Positions 20,189 to 32,254 are shown, counted from the first letter of the stretch. The stretch is DNA of 64,000 nucleotides from Cytospora piceicola (GCA_023375675.1 JALQBC010000073.1:32619-96618); one strand, 5' to 3'. Numbers and translations: made by a program. Notes: generated by a model not told the origin, from the letters alone.

Positions 20189-23100
20189 TTGAACCGGTAC
20201 TAAGACAATCGATCGTCTTAATTTGGTGTTGCTGCGAAATGATTGGTAGACTCGGTGGCTGGAATAGCACCCCCTTCTTTGTAATCTCTTCGAACTCGTC
20301 TAAGATTGGGTCGGTCTGTGCTGAGTGGAATGCAAATGCAACGTCTAAGTGGAAACACTTGAGTCCTGCACGCTGCAATACATCGGCGAGCTCGTCCATC
20401 TCCTTTATCGTTCCACTGAGAACCGTATCCTGGGGCCCGTTGATGCACGCGACCTCAAACGGTATGCCCTTAGCCTTGGCATTTTCTTGGACCTGGGCAA
20501 GCGAGGCCCGGACGGCCAGCATCTTGTGACTGCCAGGCTGACAGTCTCGCTCCAGCAGCCTGGCGCGTTGGCCGACAAGGAATATAACATCTGTAGCGGA
20601 CAGCACGCCGGCTATATACAGGGCGGCGTATTCACCCAGGCTATGACCAATAACCACGTCGGGCTTGACTCCAAGCGATTGCCAGTACTTTGCAAGGGCG
20701 ATTTCCATGCAGACTAGAGCAAGCTGCGTGACCGTAGGAGAGTGCGCATGGTCCTGTGGGAAGCTACCATCCACCACTGGAATGAAAGACGGGAAACCCT
20801 GTGCCTGAGAGAGGGTGTCCAAGTGTAGAAGCTGAGATTTGAAACCTGGCGAGTCGCGGAATAGCTCCAGGTTCATAGACCGGTGCGAGGCTCCCTGGCC
20901 GGTGAAGGCAAATATAATAGGGGGCGGGCCCGTTCCGGGAATGGGTTTGTGGGTATCTGCGGTCTTCAGGTATGTACCCAACTGTTTTCTTAGGTCCGTG
21001 ACATCGGATGTGGATATTGCAACACGGTAATTCATGTGATGACGCCTAGCTGTAGTGGTATAAGCCAGATTAGGTAGCGAGACACCCGGATGGGAATCCA
21101 GGTAAGCAATGAGTCTCTCAAGGTTTCCCTTCAAAGAGCCTTTGCTCTTGGCCGAGAGAGCGACGGCATGCGTTGACCGAGGATCCTTATGCTCAGCCTC
21201 TGCGCGAATAGGTGCCTCCTCGATGAGGACACTGGTGTTGCCGCCGGCAGCACTGAAGTTGTTCACAACCGCGATTCGTTTCCTCTCGGAATTGCGTTCC
21301 CATGGAACCTGCTCGTATGGGATGTCCAGACCTCGTTTGTCCAAGTCCTTGGGAAAGCCTGGATTGATGCTGGTCTTGATACCGATGTGCTTCGGAATCG
21401 CGCCCTTCTCCAACATAAGAAGCACCTTCAACAGAGCGGTGGTACCGGCCACAGCTTCACCGTGGCCTACATTTGCCTTTGCAGCACCGATGTGCAAGGG
21501 CTGTTTAGGGCTTCTTCGTCGACTGCCAGTCAGTGGCGCGAATACCTCGGCCACAGACTGGATCTCCTGGCCATCGCCAGCTTGGGTGCCAGTTCCGTGC
21601 ATCTCGACGTAGCTCACGTCTAAGGGGTCTACAGCCGCCTGTTCCAAGATACTCCTGGTGAGGTAGGCTTGGTGTCCGGCGTGGGGGTGGGTGATGGAGA
21701 CTGCTTCGGCCGAATGGTTTGTTCCAGCAGCGAGAATAACGCCGAGGATATTGTCGTTGTCGGCCTCTGCATCTTCCAGACGTTTAAGGACCACCGAGGC
21801 GACACCGTCGGCACGACAGTATCCATCAGCTTCCCTATCCCAGGTCTTGCAGGCGTTCGGGGTCTTGGACAAAAAGTGACCGTTGCTTAGCCCAGCAAAG
21901 GCATCCGAGTTCGTTAGCACGTTCATGCCTCCAGCTACAGCCATATCAGTGTCGCCGTTCCAGAGCGAGTTACAGGCAATCTAATTCGAGTCAGCGCTCA
22001 GAATATTGGTACTGTGGAAGAGTATAAAAGAATTTGCACCCACATGTATGGTTGCTAAACCAGACGAGCAAGCCGTATCGATGCTGTAACTCGGCCCAGA
22101 GAACTTGAAGAAGTAGTTGATTCGACCAGGTCCGAAGGCGCGGCAACCATCCGTAATGAAGTATGTACCAATCTCTTGATTCGAATTGACTTCACGGTAA
22201 TCGTCTGAGGCTCTGTTCTCCGTTAGTCGCGATCGCTGTTTCAAGAAGAAGGCTCATCGCCAAGGGGTGGGCTGCGGGGCATTCGGCGAGATAGTCTGAA
22301 GTGTACTTACTGTCCATAGAATGTGCCAACACGGTGCAAGTCAGTTGAAGCGGTGCGATTAGCCACGTAGCCAGAGCGTTCCAGTGCTTCGAATGCCGTA
22401 ACGATGGCCAACCTCTGCATGGGGTCGGTTTGGAGGGCCTCGCGAGGAGACATGTTGAAAAATGGCGCATCGAACAAACCTGGAGTATCGATGAAACAGC
22501 CGTACGGAGTGTGACTGGCGTTTACTCTTTTGCCGGCAGGATCATAATGTGAGTCCACATCAAATCGGTCGGCGGGGATCTTCTGGTGGACATCAAGACC
22601 TTGATTGAGGATTTCCCAGAATTTCTCTGTATCGGTTGCCCCCCCTGGCATGCGGCAGGACATGCCTACGATGGCAATTTTTGACTGTTGAGCTCCTCGG
22701 GGTCCCTTCGAAGGCCCATTGGGCTTTGCGATCCATGTCATGAGGTCCTTGGTGCTCGTCTCGAGATCCTGAGACTCCATATTCAAGGACTCGATAAGGT
22801 CCCTGATGGGTATGGAGTTATGGAACGTGAGCACCTGGCACTCAGAAGCTGCAATTACCTTGGTTCTCTCCATAACGCCGTCAATGACGTTGTCCCATTG
22901 GATTGCTTGCGTCAAAATCTCCTCTATGATGCTATCAAAGAGGGAAGTAGCACTCTTCGCAGGAAAGGGCTTGCCCTTGCTTGCCGAGAAGACGGGAACA
23001 TGTGGCACAAACCTAGCCTCCAAGGTCGGAGTGTGTACAATCCTGTGCACATGCTCCTCGTTGTAAATGTGTGCAGCATGGCACAGACCTCCGTATACTG

Positions 23101-24036
23101 GAAGCACAACGGATCTACGGTCGCGAAAGAAGTCGGACATGTGGAAAATGTGCTTAAGACGGGCAGGTGGCCCACTGACAGTGACTGATGTCCGGCTCAG
23201 AGCGCTAACGAAAACCTTGTTGGGCCCCGGGATTTTCTTGAATCAGTATCAGTACGTATCTACAAAGAAGAAAGGGCCATAGGTTTGCTTACCTCAGCCT
23301 CATGAATGATATCCAACTCCTTCTGAGCATCGTCAGCTGAGAGGTCTGGGACGACGTAGGCCCAGCTGTCACCGGGTCCAGCGTCAACGGAGCGAGGCTG
23401 CAGGTTCTGTGAAACCTCGCCGACCAAGACGCCCAGTCTGAAAGCGATACGGATCACCTCGGCGCCAGCGAACGGCAAATCAGCCAGGGTTGGCGATAGA
23501 GAGACGGCAGCGGTTGAGAGGAGACCGGTGCCTAGTCCGGCAAGACAGGCATCTCCATTGCGCAGATCGAATTCCTCTCCGCTATCCTCGTAGTATCTGA
23601 AGAAGACTTAGGTCATGATATGATCTCACATTGTGTTCCACAGGCGGAATGCGAGTCTCTCTTACCCGATAAAGGTCGCGATCTGAACCGCACAGAGAAG
23701 TAGCCCATCCACTGCCCCTCCAAGAGGACCACTTCGGAGTTCAGGGAAATCAGCTAGATGGAATACCGTGCCGAAGGGTGGGAACAATGCCCTCTGAGTG
23801 TCTGGCAGCGAGCGAATTTCCTTGCGTACTGCTAGAGTGGCCTCGTGGATGAATCTTGCAAGAGCTGGGTACCGCCTGTCCTTACTTTGGCCGAAAAGAC
23901 GCCGAAAGGTATCTTTCAGATCATCATGGGGAAACTCGTTGCCAAAGTATCCAAGTATCATCTTGGTTGGGTCTGTCTCTGCAGTCGAAGGGGAAGTGGA
24001 CGATTCGTCCGCTTGATGAGACATGGCCCAAACCAT
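20154..24036 (-). pseudogene. Non-reducing polyketide synthase, SAT-KS-AT only (3' truncated)
   Basis: Exons on the minus strand: 24036-23666, 23596-23293, 23236-22311, 22212-22044 and 21980-20154, giving 1198 residues. An in-frame ATG at 24024 is an alternative start. The starter-unit ACP transacylase domain (residues 1-~380) begins [11 protein letters not shown] and has His in GGLCHAAH (~278). Its usual GxCxG site reads GLGTG. The ketosynthase (~410-835) has TACSS (Cys ~582), HGTGT (His ~718) and NVGHGEA. The malonyl-acyltransferase has GHSLG (Ser ~1037) and AFHSAQ. Homology stops at about residue 1172 (base ~20235). Product-template and ACP domains, needed for aromatic polyketide synthesis, are missing, and the MFS start codon lies inside the last codons. 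SAT and neighbours match the atrochrysone-carboxylic-acid class (group V). Confidence 0.85.
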
Positions 24037-24862
24037 GCTGCTGCCAGTTCAAAATACTGACTGGGGGATACGGCTAGCACGTCTCTAGCGATAAGATGCG
24101 CGCAAAGACCTCTGAAATTGCGAGCGTGAAGGACTGTTCTTAACAGTAACAAGATATGAGTGTGGCGTCTTCCATGAAAAGGAAATTAGTAGCTACTTGA
24201 CTTGCGAGTTATAGCATGGAAAGTTCGCCATAATTCGAACAGCCAAGTCTCCTCAGACGTAAGCATAACTCTTCCGCATCATTTAGTTGCTACAGATCCG
24301 GCCTTGCGGAGCCACCAACCCATCTACCTCGGGCATAAAGTCCTTCTAGCCCGAACCCAGCCCCGATAAGAATTGTCCTACATAGCGTCAGCCTGAAGAT
24401 ACACGGAGCTCACGACATAACTCTCGAGGCTAAGACGTTGACCCTTGCTTATTTTCTGGAGAGTCTTCGTATCCGAACTCCCACATTTACGGGGGCCCTT
24501 GCTTCCATTGCGTCCGCCCTGGTTCCGGTCGCTGAATATCCACCGGCTAATGTTAAGTCGTCGCCGAATTGCAGCCAGCCCGCATTGAAAAGGAACATTT
24601 TCGCTGAACACTTATCAGGGTCGTGTCGCAGAAGCTTCGGGGTCTTAGCTAACTTGAGTGGCTACCCAGCGGCTCAAATTACCACTGATCTTTTACTCTT
24701 ATTGTTCTCCGAACCACACCCACATCTTCAACCGGATAGATTGTATACACTTACTGTGCTTTTCCAATCTTTCATTCAATCCACGAAGGAAGGACAAACA
24801 ACTTTCCTTGCCATATCACATCAGAAACTAAAACGTTTTACCTTATTCAACAGTCTCCCAGT
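24037..24862. promoter_or_regulatory. Bidirectional promoter region between PKS and thioesterase genes
   Basis: The divergent start codons at 24036 (minus) and 24863 (plus) share this 826-bp interval, as PKS/thioesterase pairs of anthraquinone clusters often do. Plus-strand CT-rich stretches lie close to the thioesterase start. I see no specific transcription-factor site that I could defend, and no cluster regulator gene (such as an AflR-like zinc-cluster protein) in the window. Confidence 0.45.
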
Positions 24863-25888
24863 ATGGCACCCGGGGTCGGAGGATACAAACAGATCAACAA
24901 GTCGCTGAATATCTGCGCCTTTGAGGACTATCTTGAAAGTCAACAGACACGTCTGCCGAAAATACTTGATGTGGAGCAAATCAGTCCACGGGTAGTTCGT
25001 GTGCTCGGCCAAAACCCAGGAAAGGTGCGTTCACGTCGTCCATGCTAGAGTGTTTCCGCCAGTACTGACTGGGAGTTGTCTTGCTGATGTTGCCTTGCTA
25101 TCCAGTTCACTCTCCAGGGCACAAATACATATATCATCGGCACTGGTGCCAAGCGGCTCATCATTGACACCGCCCAGGGAGTACCAGACTGGGCCGAGAT
25201 CATCTCCGAAACCTTGGCTGATGGCGATTACTCCCTTTCCCATGTTTTACTCACCCATTGGCACGGCGATCACACCGGCGGCGTCCCAGACTTGATTTCG
25301 TTGTACCCAGACCTCAACGACGCCATCTACAAGCACACGCCGAGTAGAACGCAGAAACCTATCGTCAATGGGCAGATTTTCAGGGTCGAGGGCGCTACTA
25401 TTCGTGCTGTACATGCGCCAGGCCATTCTCATGATCATATGTGCTTCGTCCTGGAGGAGGAGCAAGTCATGTTTACGGGAGATAACATCCTTGGCCATGG
25501 TACGGTAGCCGTGGAGCACCTCAGCTCCTGGATGGAGACACTACGCGTGATGGAATCCCATAACTGCGTCAAAGGATATCCGGCTCATGGCGTTGTTATC
25601 GAAGACCTCAAAGCCAAAATCAATACAGAGCTTGCAGGAAAGCTCCGGCGTGAGCAGCAGGCTCTTACGGCTCTGCAACAGGCGAATCGAAGCATTCTCA
25701 GCGGCGGCAAGAGCAAGCTCACAGTGAAGGATCTTGTGACTGCCGTGTACGGAGCGCAAATGGATGCCGGCGTCAGAGAACTCGCACTGGAACCGTTCAT
25801 GGATGAAGTCTTACGGAAGTTGGCTGAGGATGGAAAGGTCGGGTTTGACATGAGAGGAGGGGTGAAAAAGTGGTTTGCCGTGGTTTAA
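24863..25888 (+). CDS. Metallo-beta-lactamase-type ACP thioesterase (atrochrysone-carboxyl type)
   Basis: Exons 24863-25024 and 25106-25888, phase 0, 314 residues. The 81-nt intron has GTGCGT/CCAG ends. The metal-binding motif THWHGDHTGG lies about residue 108, with further ligands in APGHSHDH and the Asp of FTGDNILGHG. The fold and length match stand-alone thioesterases that release the chain from non-reducing PKSs without their own TE domain (ACTE/MdpF/TpcB family). It is divergent from the PKS across a shared promoter. All expected ligands are present, so it appears functional even though its PKS partner is truncated. Confidence 0.9.
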
Positions 25889-26456
25889 TTCTACTTCTGT
25901 AGCTTGTTTGATTTACAAGTTACGAGGGTCTTTCAAATATTGTGCTTCGGGCTTCACTGCAGGGACGGGAACATTCTTTTGAATGCTTTTCCTTCAACGT
26001 TATAGATCGATAAATTGCTCTGAAATCCGTCACATGTTTCGAATCATTCAATTTCTGCGGCTTCACTTAATGAGTCACCACCTAAGCAATTATTTACTTA
26101 CCTAGTGACAAGAGGAGATGTTGCGTGGTGGGTGAAAATGACTATCTCCCATTGAGTTGATGTTGCACACAATCCACGGTGCACACATAGCAGATCAAAC
26201 ACACAGCAGGATTGAATCTGCTGCATGCATTCCCAGACACGTGCTTTACTCCCTATACAGTCATGCCAGTAGTATCAAGCCAACAAACACCGTATTACTT
26301 AATCTGATAACCCCCCCCCCCCGACTCCTTACCATCATAGTAAGCTTGACGCATCGGTGTAATTACAGCAACCATAAGCCGATTTGGTATGCTTGGCGTA
26401 GAGTCGATCCCGGAATGTCAGCTTACTATTCAAGGCGATCAGTATACAATCGACTT
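25889..26456. other. Intergenic region, no gene seen
   Basis: This is the 3' flank of the thioesterase gene. It contains a 12-base C run at 26311-26322. A 117-codon plus frame at 26157-26510 lacks family features and runs into the neighbouring transposon terminus, so I do not call it. Confidence 0.5.
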
Positions 26457-27489
26457 CCATACCGCGCACTGGTGGGGTGTAAAGGTCATCATAGTGATCT
26501 TCACAGGTAGAACGGTAGGTTTACTAACCTAGTGATAATTTCTGATTGTAATAAACTATCGCCATAAAGACCTTTATACTAAGTCTGACAGAACCTTTAA
26601 GGAGCCCTTATTTTAGGGATTGATTCGACCTTTAACGATACCTTAACAGATATAACGGAGGCCTTTTTCTAAAGGTTGCTGTAAGCCTAAAGGAGACCTT
26701 TTAATCGAAGTAGGCTTATATTAATCGAGGTAGACTTATTTTAATCGAGGTAGACTTATTCGATCGAGGTGTACTTGTTCTCGAGGTAATTATAAAAAGA
26801 AGGTGCGATTCTTTTACGAAAGTTACCCCGGGAGGTTTATATACGTACTACGCTAAGGTACGAAGACTAACCGTTAAAGATTCTCTTTGCCGTTTAAATA
26901 CGTTAGTTCCTTTACGATTCGAAGGTTTATAATAAGGGCTTCGATTAATCTTAATGATTAATCTTGATAGATTGATCTTAATAGATTAATCCGGAAGGCT
27001 AGCTAAATAGCGTACTTACCTTCGGTCTTAAGAAATCTGGTAATAGATTCTGGTGAAGTCTTTCGAGGAGGGAAGGTACCTACGTAAGCCGTAGGCCGCC
27101 GGAATATTAGGTATCTACGTACCTAAGTACCTAGAAATAAGGTAGCCTTAACGGAGGAAGGATCGCTATTTCTGAAAATAAAGACCTTACCGTCGAACCT
27201 ACCTTTTTCGAGAAAGATTACCTTTTATACAAGTCTATTATTTTACTCCGTAATCGTTTTTCTAGAAAGTCTATTACTAACTTTCTAATATAGTTATATA
27301 TATATAAAATTATTAGTAATTTAAGGAAACCATTAGCTAATTAATCACCTACCCGTTATAGTACCCGTCTTAAAATATAGGTCCTAAGATAGTCTTCTAA
27401 CTCTAAGATAGATTCTAAACTCTAGGACTACCATTCTATTGGCGAGGGTCCTAGTGATTGCCATTACACCCCACCAGTGCGCGGTATGG
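26457..27489. mobile_element. RIP-degraded DNA transposon with terminal inverted repeats
   Basis: At least 26 bp at the two ends are exact inverted copies, beginning CCATACCGCGCACTGGTGG at 26457 and its complement ending at 27489. Weaker similarity continues inward. The interior is A+T-rich, rich in TTAATCGAGGTAGACTTA-type short repeats, and has no open frame. The contrast between G+C-rich ends and a TA-rich interior is as expected after RIP. No target-site duplication could be recognised. It separates the thioesterase from the anthrone oxygenase gene. Confidence 0.75.
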
Positions 27490-27577
27490 CCCCGAGTCCC
27501 GAGTCCCGAGCCCTCAATCGTTTCACACCGTAGCTCCCGCCCCCCCTCCCGTTGGTCCGCAGACGCACAATCAAGCA

Positions 27578-28158
27578 CTAAAGCTCGGAGAGTAGGGTCT
27601 GGAACGCTAGATATGCACCGATCAAAGGAGCCGCAGACCGAGTGACATGTAGCCATGCCCACTTCACCAGGAGAATTCGGACAAAGCCCATGTCTCCAGC
27701 GGAATTGGACTCGTCGAGCCCGAACAAGGTGTTATTTGTCGGAGTCATGACCACCCAAGTGAAGGGCACCATGGCGATGGTGATGATTGCGGACAGCGCG
27801 TAGCGAGACCATTGCGGACGATTGGCGGCCCTCTTGCTGTAGGCCGTGTAGCCATAGAGCCCACAAGTAGCCACACACATCCCGGGCAGGTAAATATGGC
27901 CATAGTGGTAAAGCCGAACCCATTGTCGGACGGCATGGGCGGCATCTTGGTTCGTGTCGACAAGTATCGGGATCGTAAAGGCTGACAGGCTTGCCATTGC
28001 ACCTTGACGCCATCCGATTTAGTCATATGATCAAATTTTCAGATGGGACTTGCGGACAATTAGATCGTACCTGCTAGAAATGACCCCGAGACCACGGCTG
28101 TGGCCGGGACATCAATTGTTGGTGCTGACGTGGCAGCGGCTTTGTGCTTGGCGGGCAT
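27578..28158 (-). CDS. DUF1772 anthrone oxygenase-like membrane protein
   Basis: Exons 28158-28071 and 28002-27578 on the minus strand, with a 68-nt intron (GTACGA/CAAG), giving 170 residues. The join reproduces the conserved GSFLAGAMASLSAFTIP. Several hydrophobic segments follow, with WVRLYHYGHIYLP and the late WVVMTPTNNTLF region typical of the HypC/EncC/TpcL family. These proteins oxidise anthrones (for example emodin anthrone) to anthraquinones, next to the step done by the neighbouring decarboxylase. Divergent to the EthD-type gene with only 270 bp between starts. Confidence 0.85.
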
Positions 28159-28428
28159 GTTGTATTGTGATTATGCAACAGTCTTGGCTGTGACTGAGTT
28201 ACGGGCTATGGCCATGAGCAAATAGTTCTCGAAATTTTGCCAGAACTATGTTGGATGTTCAATATTTATATGCCTTTACCGCGTTCCCGAGGAATGGAGC
28301 ATAGAAACACAGCAACTCTCGGGCCAAACACGTCTTCATAATTATGCCGCTGTTCTATTTACTGTTTTCTCCGTAAATCAACCTGCAAATCGAACTTTTG
28401 CGTAACTACAACTACTTTATGTTTGAAT
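28159..28428. promoter_or_regulatory. Short bidirectional promoter (anthrone oxygenase / decarboxylase)
   Basis: Start codons at 28158 (minus) and 28429 (plus) leave 270 bp. Compact divergent spacing suggests co-regulation of two consecutive pathway steps. A TTTATATGCC word at 28264-28273 could serve as an A+T core element. Confidence 0.4.
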
Positions 28429-29000
28429 ATGACCACTTTCAAGGAACCCGAAGTGCCCTCTGAGCCAACTGGCCCATCCACAGAAAGGTACCTATGTCTT
28501 ACAATCTGTGGATATCGGAAGCCAGGCTTGAGTGAGGAGGACTACCGTAACCACATGGTCAATATTTCTGCTCCCTTGACAAAGGATCTCATGGTTAAGT
28601 ATGGTGTCAAGCGATGGACCCAGGTTAGTGTCCCGTTCTCCAGGAGAACCCTCGGCAGTCCAGGCTAAAATCATATGTAGATCCCGGTATAACCAGAGCG
28701 CCACAAGGGCATTCATGACTCAGCTATTTGACAGGCAGATGGCCAACGTCGCAGACTTCGATTGCTTCAGCCAGGTGTTTTTCAAGAGTCTTGAAGACTA
28801 TAAACGCATGAAACACGATCCCTGGTACAAGGAACATCTGGTGGGTGACCATGAGAAGTTCGCCGATACGAAGCGAAGCATGTAAGTCGGAAAGAAGACC
28901 TCAATCACTTGGGATCAGGCTGACTCAAGTGAGGATGACTATCGGATGGGTGGAAGAGTACGTAAGAGGTGGGGAGGTTGTGGACGGATTTGAGGGGTGA
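28429..29000 (+). CDS. EthD-domain decarboxylase-like protein (anthraquinone pathway)
   Basis: Three exons, 28429-28623, 28697-28881 and 28934-29000, giving 148 residues. The first acceptor (28695-28696) avoids a stop that an earlier AG at 28679-28680 would leave in frame. The second intron (GTAAGT donor) restores the conserved tail [18 protein letters not shown]. Conserved blocks: [11 protein letters not shown] near the N-terminus, [11 protein letters not shown] and DHEKFADT. These match the small dimeric EthD-type proteins (TpcK, MdpH C-part) thought to decarboxylate atrochrysone carboxylic acid or related intermediates. Product and length fit the family. The exon-1/exon-2 joint is about four residues shorter than usual and should be confirmed. 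Confidence 0.8.
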
Positions 29001-29647
29001 CGTGAGTTTCATCGCGCCTTTGGCGGCTCGTTGACCCTGAATGGTATCATACTAGGTCCAGAGAGTTGATTATATGTAGTTCAGAAGGGGATCCATCTTC
29101 CTCACCATGCACCAAGCGGAATAGCCTCCGCGGAAAGGTGGTCATTGTACGGATGGTCTTCCAAATTCCAAAATAGTCAAGAAAATAAGAAATGAGGACG
29201 GCTACTCTAAGAATCCACCTAATGAGAACTGAGGTGCTGGCCACGTGCCCTGCCGTACATATATGGTAGTCGTATTTCTGCTGTTGCTCTTGCTCCCATT
29301 TCATTGCTTACACTCGTACATGCTAATTACTTTAAACCCCAACATTCAAGTTCGATTATGTTCAAGTCAGTACTGATAGAGAGGTAGGTATGTGAGGAGA
29401 GGGTCAACGCGCAAGATTTGGAATAGAACTTGGATTAATCCACAATGAGGAGCAAAAACAACCCTCTTCTTAATGAAGGCTATAGGTACCCTAGGGTAAA
29501 TGATTGTCGGCCCGGTATGGCAAGAATCGTGTGATTTCAAAGCTACTCTGGTAACTTGGTATCTCCAAATCGATAGAATTGGTTCACGATATGCAACAGG
29601 CTTGTTAAAAACAAAAACGTTCCTTTGCGATGTAGCTAGTCCATTGT
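29001..29647. other. Intergenic region between converging genes
   Basis: No gene seen. It lies between the 3' ends of the decarboxylase and the Baeyer-Villiger oxidase gene. Frames on both strands are short and featureless. A TACCCTAGGGTA palindrome is at 29487-29498. Confidence 0.5.
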
Positions 29648-31009
29648 TCAGGCGTGGTAGCCGTGAACCAAGTACTCGGGGATCTTTTCCCACATAGGAT
29701 CAAACCCGGCACCCCAAACCCACTTCTTCTGGCCATCTATATGCTGTATTGTGATGTCATAACACAGCTGCGCAATCTTCAACCAAAGGTCTCCCTTGAC
29801 GGGGAAATCGGCAGCTTCACCAGACTCTTCGAACGGCTTGGACACCTCCTCACCGTTGCGGATGGCGCGGACAAACTTCGCGACGTGCCCATCGTCGTGG
29901 TGCTTGTTCAGGGCCTTGTAAAGCTGCGCCCAGCTCATCCCCTTGCTCAGCGTGGGCTCGTAGCCGTTGGCGAACTCGTCCCGGAGCTCGGGCGCGGCGC
30001 TGGCGGCGTACCACACGAGGTCAAGGCGGGCCTTCCACTCCACAAGCCGGGCCTTGTTCGCGAGACTTAGCCAGTCCTGCTGGTTCATCACGGTCAGGAA
30101 GAGCGAGCTGGTGACGTTGTGCATGAGGAAGAAGTCGATCTTGCGCTGTCGGCCTGGCTTGTGCGCGGCGGCACATGTCCACGCCGCGCAGCTGATTATC
30201 TCGGCCGTCGCGCGCTCCACGTCGTGGAGATCGTCGGCCCGTACCTGGAACTGGGCCGCGACGGCAACCATCTCATCTAGCGCCCGGCCCAGCACGCCGT
30301 CGCGCACCTTCCAGGGCCCGTCAGGGATACGCGGTGCCGTACGGATCTTGTCGTTGGCGCGCACCTCATTGTAGAGCTCGATCAGAGGTCGACGGGCCAC
30401 GGAGCCGGATTGGGCTAGCTTCTCCGCCCTGTCGAAGAAGATATCGATGTACATGGGGTCATGGCTGGCCGTCTGTGCCAGGCCCTCGGCAACGAGCCCC
30501 GGGAGGTTGAATTCAACGCCGAATCCCAGGTGGATGAGGGGGTGGTACAGCCCCTCATACAGGTGTGCCAGCATGAAGTCGGCAAGGGGAGTTCGTCTGA
30601 AGCAATAGTCCTGAACGACGTTCTGCCAACCTCGAGCCCCGATCTCTCTCTCGAAAAAGAACAGGTAGTTGGGGTACTCCTCGAGTACTCCCATCTTGGC
30701 GCGGAACGTCTCCTTGTCGCTGAGCTGCTCAACAACCTCAAGGTCAAGTGGAGGCATGGGCTTCTGGATAGCCTCGCCATCATCATAGGCCCGTCTCAGG
30801 TCGTGAGGGGCGCCACCCATCGCGAGGGTGCTCAGGATGGCATGGGGGATATGGTTGCGACCAGCAACATTACGGAAGTACATGTGCCATTTTTTATGAT
30901 TCTTGGCCAGGAGATCATTGGCTACATCATTGCAGCCAGAAGGATTTCGCTCCAGACGGGCGAGGCCCATGTTTTCGGAGGGTAAGCGAAAGGCTGTGTC
31001 GGCTGCCAT
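29648..31009 (-). CDS. DUF4243 questin-oxidase-like Baeyer-Villiger monooxygenase
   Basis: A single-exon frame of 453 residues with ATG at 31009 and TGA at 29650-29648, full length for the family. Typical blocks: [26 protein letters not shown] near the N-terminus, [43 protein letters not shown] and the C-terminal [21 protein letters not shown]. Relatives (GedK, MdpL, AflY/HypX) open an anthraquinone ring by oxygen insertion on the way to benzophenones and xanthones. With the neighbouring genes this suggests the ancestral product went beyond a simple anthraquinone. No lesions seen. Confidence 0.85.
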   Translation of the reverse strand: MAADTAFRLPSENMGLARLERNPSGCNDVANDLLAKNHKKWHMYFRNVAGRNHIPHAILSTLAMGGAPHDLRRAYDDGEAIQKPMPPLDLEVVEQLSDKETFRAKMGVLEEYPNYLFFFEREIGARGWQNVVQDYCFRRTPLADFMLAHLYEGLYHPLIHLGFGVEFNLPGLVAEGLAQTASHDPMYIDIFFDRAEKLAQSGSVARRPLIELYNEVRANDKIRTAPRIPDGPWKVRDGVLGRALDEMVAVAAQFQVRADDLHDVERATAEIISCAAWTCAAAHKPGRQRKIDFFLMHNVTSSLFLTVMNQQDWLSLANKARLVEWKARLDLVWYAASAAPELRDEFANGYEPTLSKGMSWAQLYKALNKHHDDGHVAKFVRAIRNGEEVSKPFEESGEAADFPVKGDLWLKIAQLCYDITIQHIDGQKKWVWGAGFDPMWEKIPEYLVHGYHA

Positions 31010-31788
31010 TGTGTCGAATCTGACAGAAGGAGGGTGGCAGTGTAGTGACTCTTGGATTTAGGAAAGACGAGCCTTTTCAGTGGTTACAATTTAGGTTTCT
31101 AAAGTTACTGAGTATATATGCTATCTCTGGTGCCGGCATTCTACTGTCTCTTTGTGGCCGCGTGTATGGACTTCTCTCGTATTGGTGGTCACCCTGGGCA
31201 TACACCTGTACGGCCTTTTCGGCGCCCAATCTCGGGGGCCGGGGCCGTGAGGTGTCAGCAGATCCATCTGATCGTCATACGATATAAGTTTGGGTTACTA
31301 CGCAAATATACCGATGAGCATAGGAAGCCGAGCAAATATTCCGATACTGATTTGATTCCATGATTGGTTGTTACCACAAAATGGTGTTTTTTGTTTTCCT
31401 TTTCTTCAAGTTTCACTAAGTCCGATATACTTGGCTCTTCAGAAGATGCACTACATTCAGTGTCCGCTTCTGCTTCTTAAGTCAACCCGTCGGTCAATTC
31501 AGCTCGAGACGCACGATAATCAATGAATCATCCGGTATTCAAGAAAAAAGAGCATGACAGATAGCCTCATGATATTGCCCGAATCCATTGAGAAAGTCTT
31601 GGAATTGATCATTCCTTCGGTACTGCCTATATACCAGGTGTGAATGGTACAGTCTATCGTGATGTGATCTATCTCCATAGCCCCGGCTCGTCCATACGCT
31701 TCCTGATGTGCCTCTCAGATCTATTTCCGCCTTGTTCGTAGCGCTGTCGGGAGACGTGACACAGTATAGGCCCCGGACACAACGGCCT
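31010..31788. other. Intergenic region, no gene seen
   Basis: The promoter side of the DUF4243 gene and the 3' flank of the DUF4267 gene. Plus-strand frames around 31045-31363 have no family features or splice extension. Confidence 0.5.
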
Positions 31789-32254
31789 TCAAGTCGCCGA
31801 TCTGATCAAGAGGGGGCCTAATATGCTGAGAAATACGGTATTTCGAATATGGGGCCCCAAGTTCGTTCCCTGCGGATGCTCATACAGGACCTTCGTGTCG
31901 GCAATTCCCGCCCAAGTCCAGCATAACAGGAAGATCCCTAACGGCTTTCTTTCCCCCAGTAGAATCATGATCCAGACAAAAATTCCAGCGCCAAGGTTCC
32001 TTCCGGTAGCGGCGGGCATAAGCACCCACGTCTCTGGAGTCGCCGATGCTAGGCCGTAAATATCCGCCACTGAACAAGAATCTCAGCCGAGAGGCTTCAA
32101 CAATGATAAGCCTGTGTAATGTGGCAATAGACTTACGTTTAGGGACACTGATGAAAGTCCCAAGCACACCGGAGTATATCAGGAGTGAGCCAACGATCAT
32201 ACAAGTGCCGTCCAGCAAGTAAGGGAAGTAGAATGCTAGGTTGCCTAAAGCCAT
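31789..32254 (-). CDS. Small DUF4267-like membrane protein
   Basis: Exons 32254-32137 and 32069-31789 on the minus strand, with a 67-nt intron (GTAAGT/TCAG), giving 132 residues. Four hydrophobic segments are visible, with conserved-looking ADIYGLASATPETWVLMPA, GRNLGAGIFVWIM and WAGIADTKVL. The pattern (small, four helices, GxRxxxxG after the second helix) matches DUF4267 proteins. Their biochemical role is unknown. It lies between the Baeyer-Villiger oxidase and a transporter in the same orientation. Family call is moderate, coding call is good. Confidence 0.7.

Noticed and set aside
26157..26510. 117-codon plus-strand frame
   Set aside because: Crosses a 12-base C run and enters the transposon terminus; no family features.
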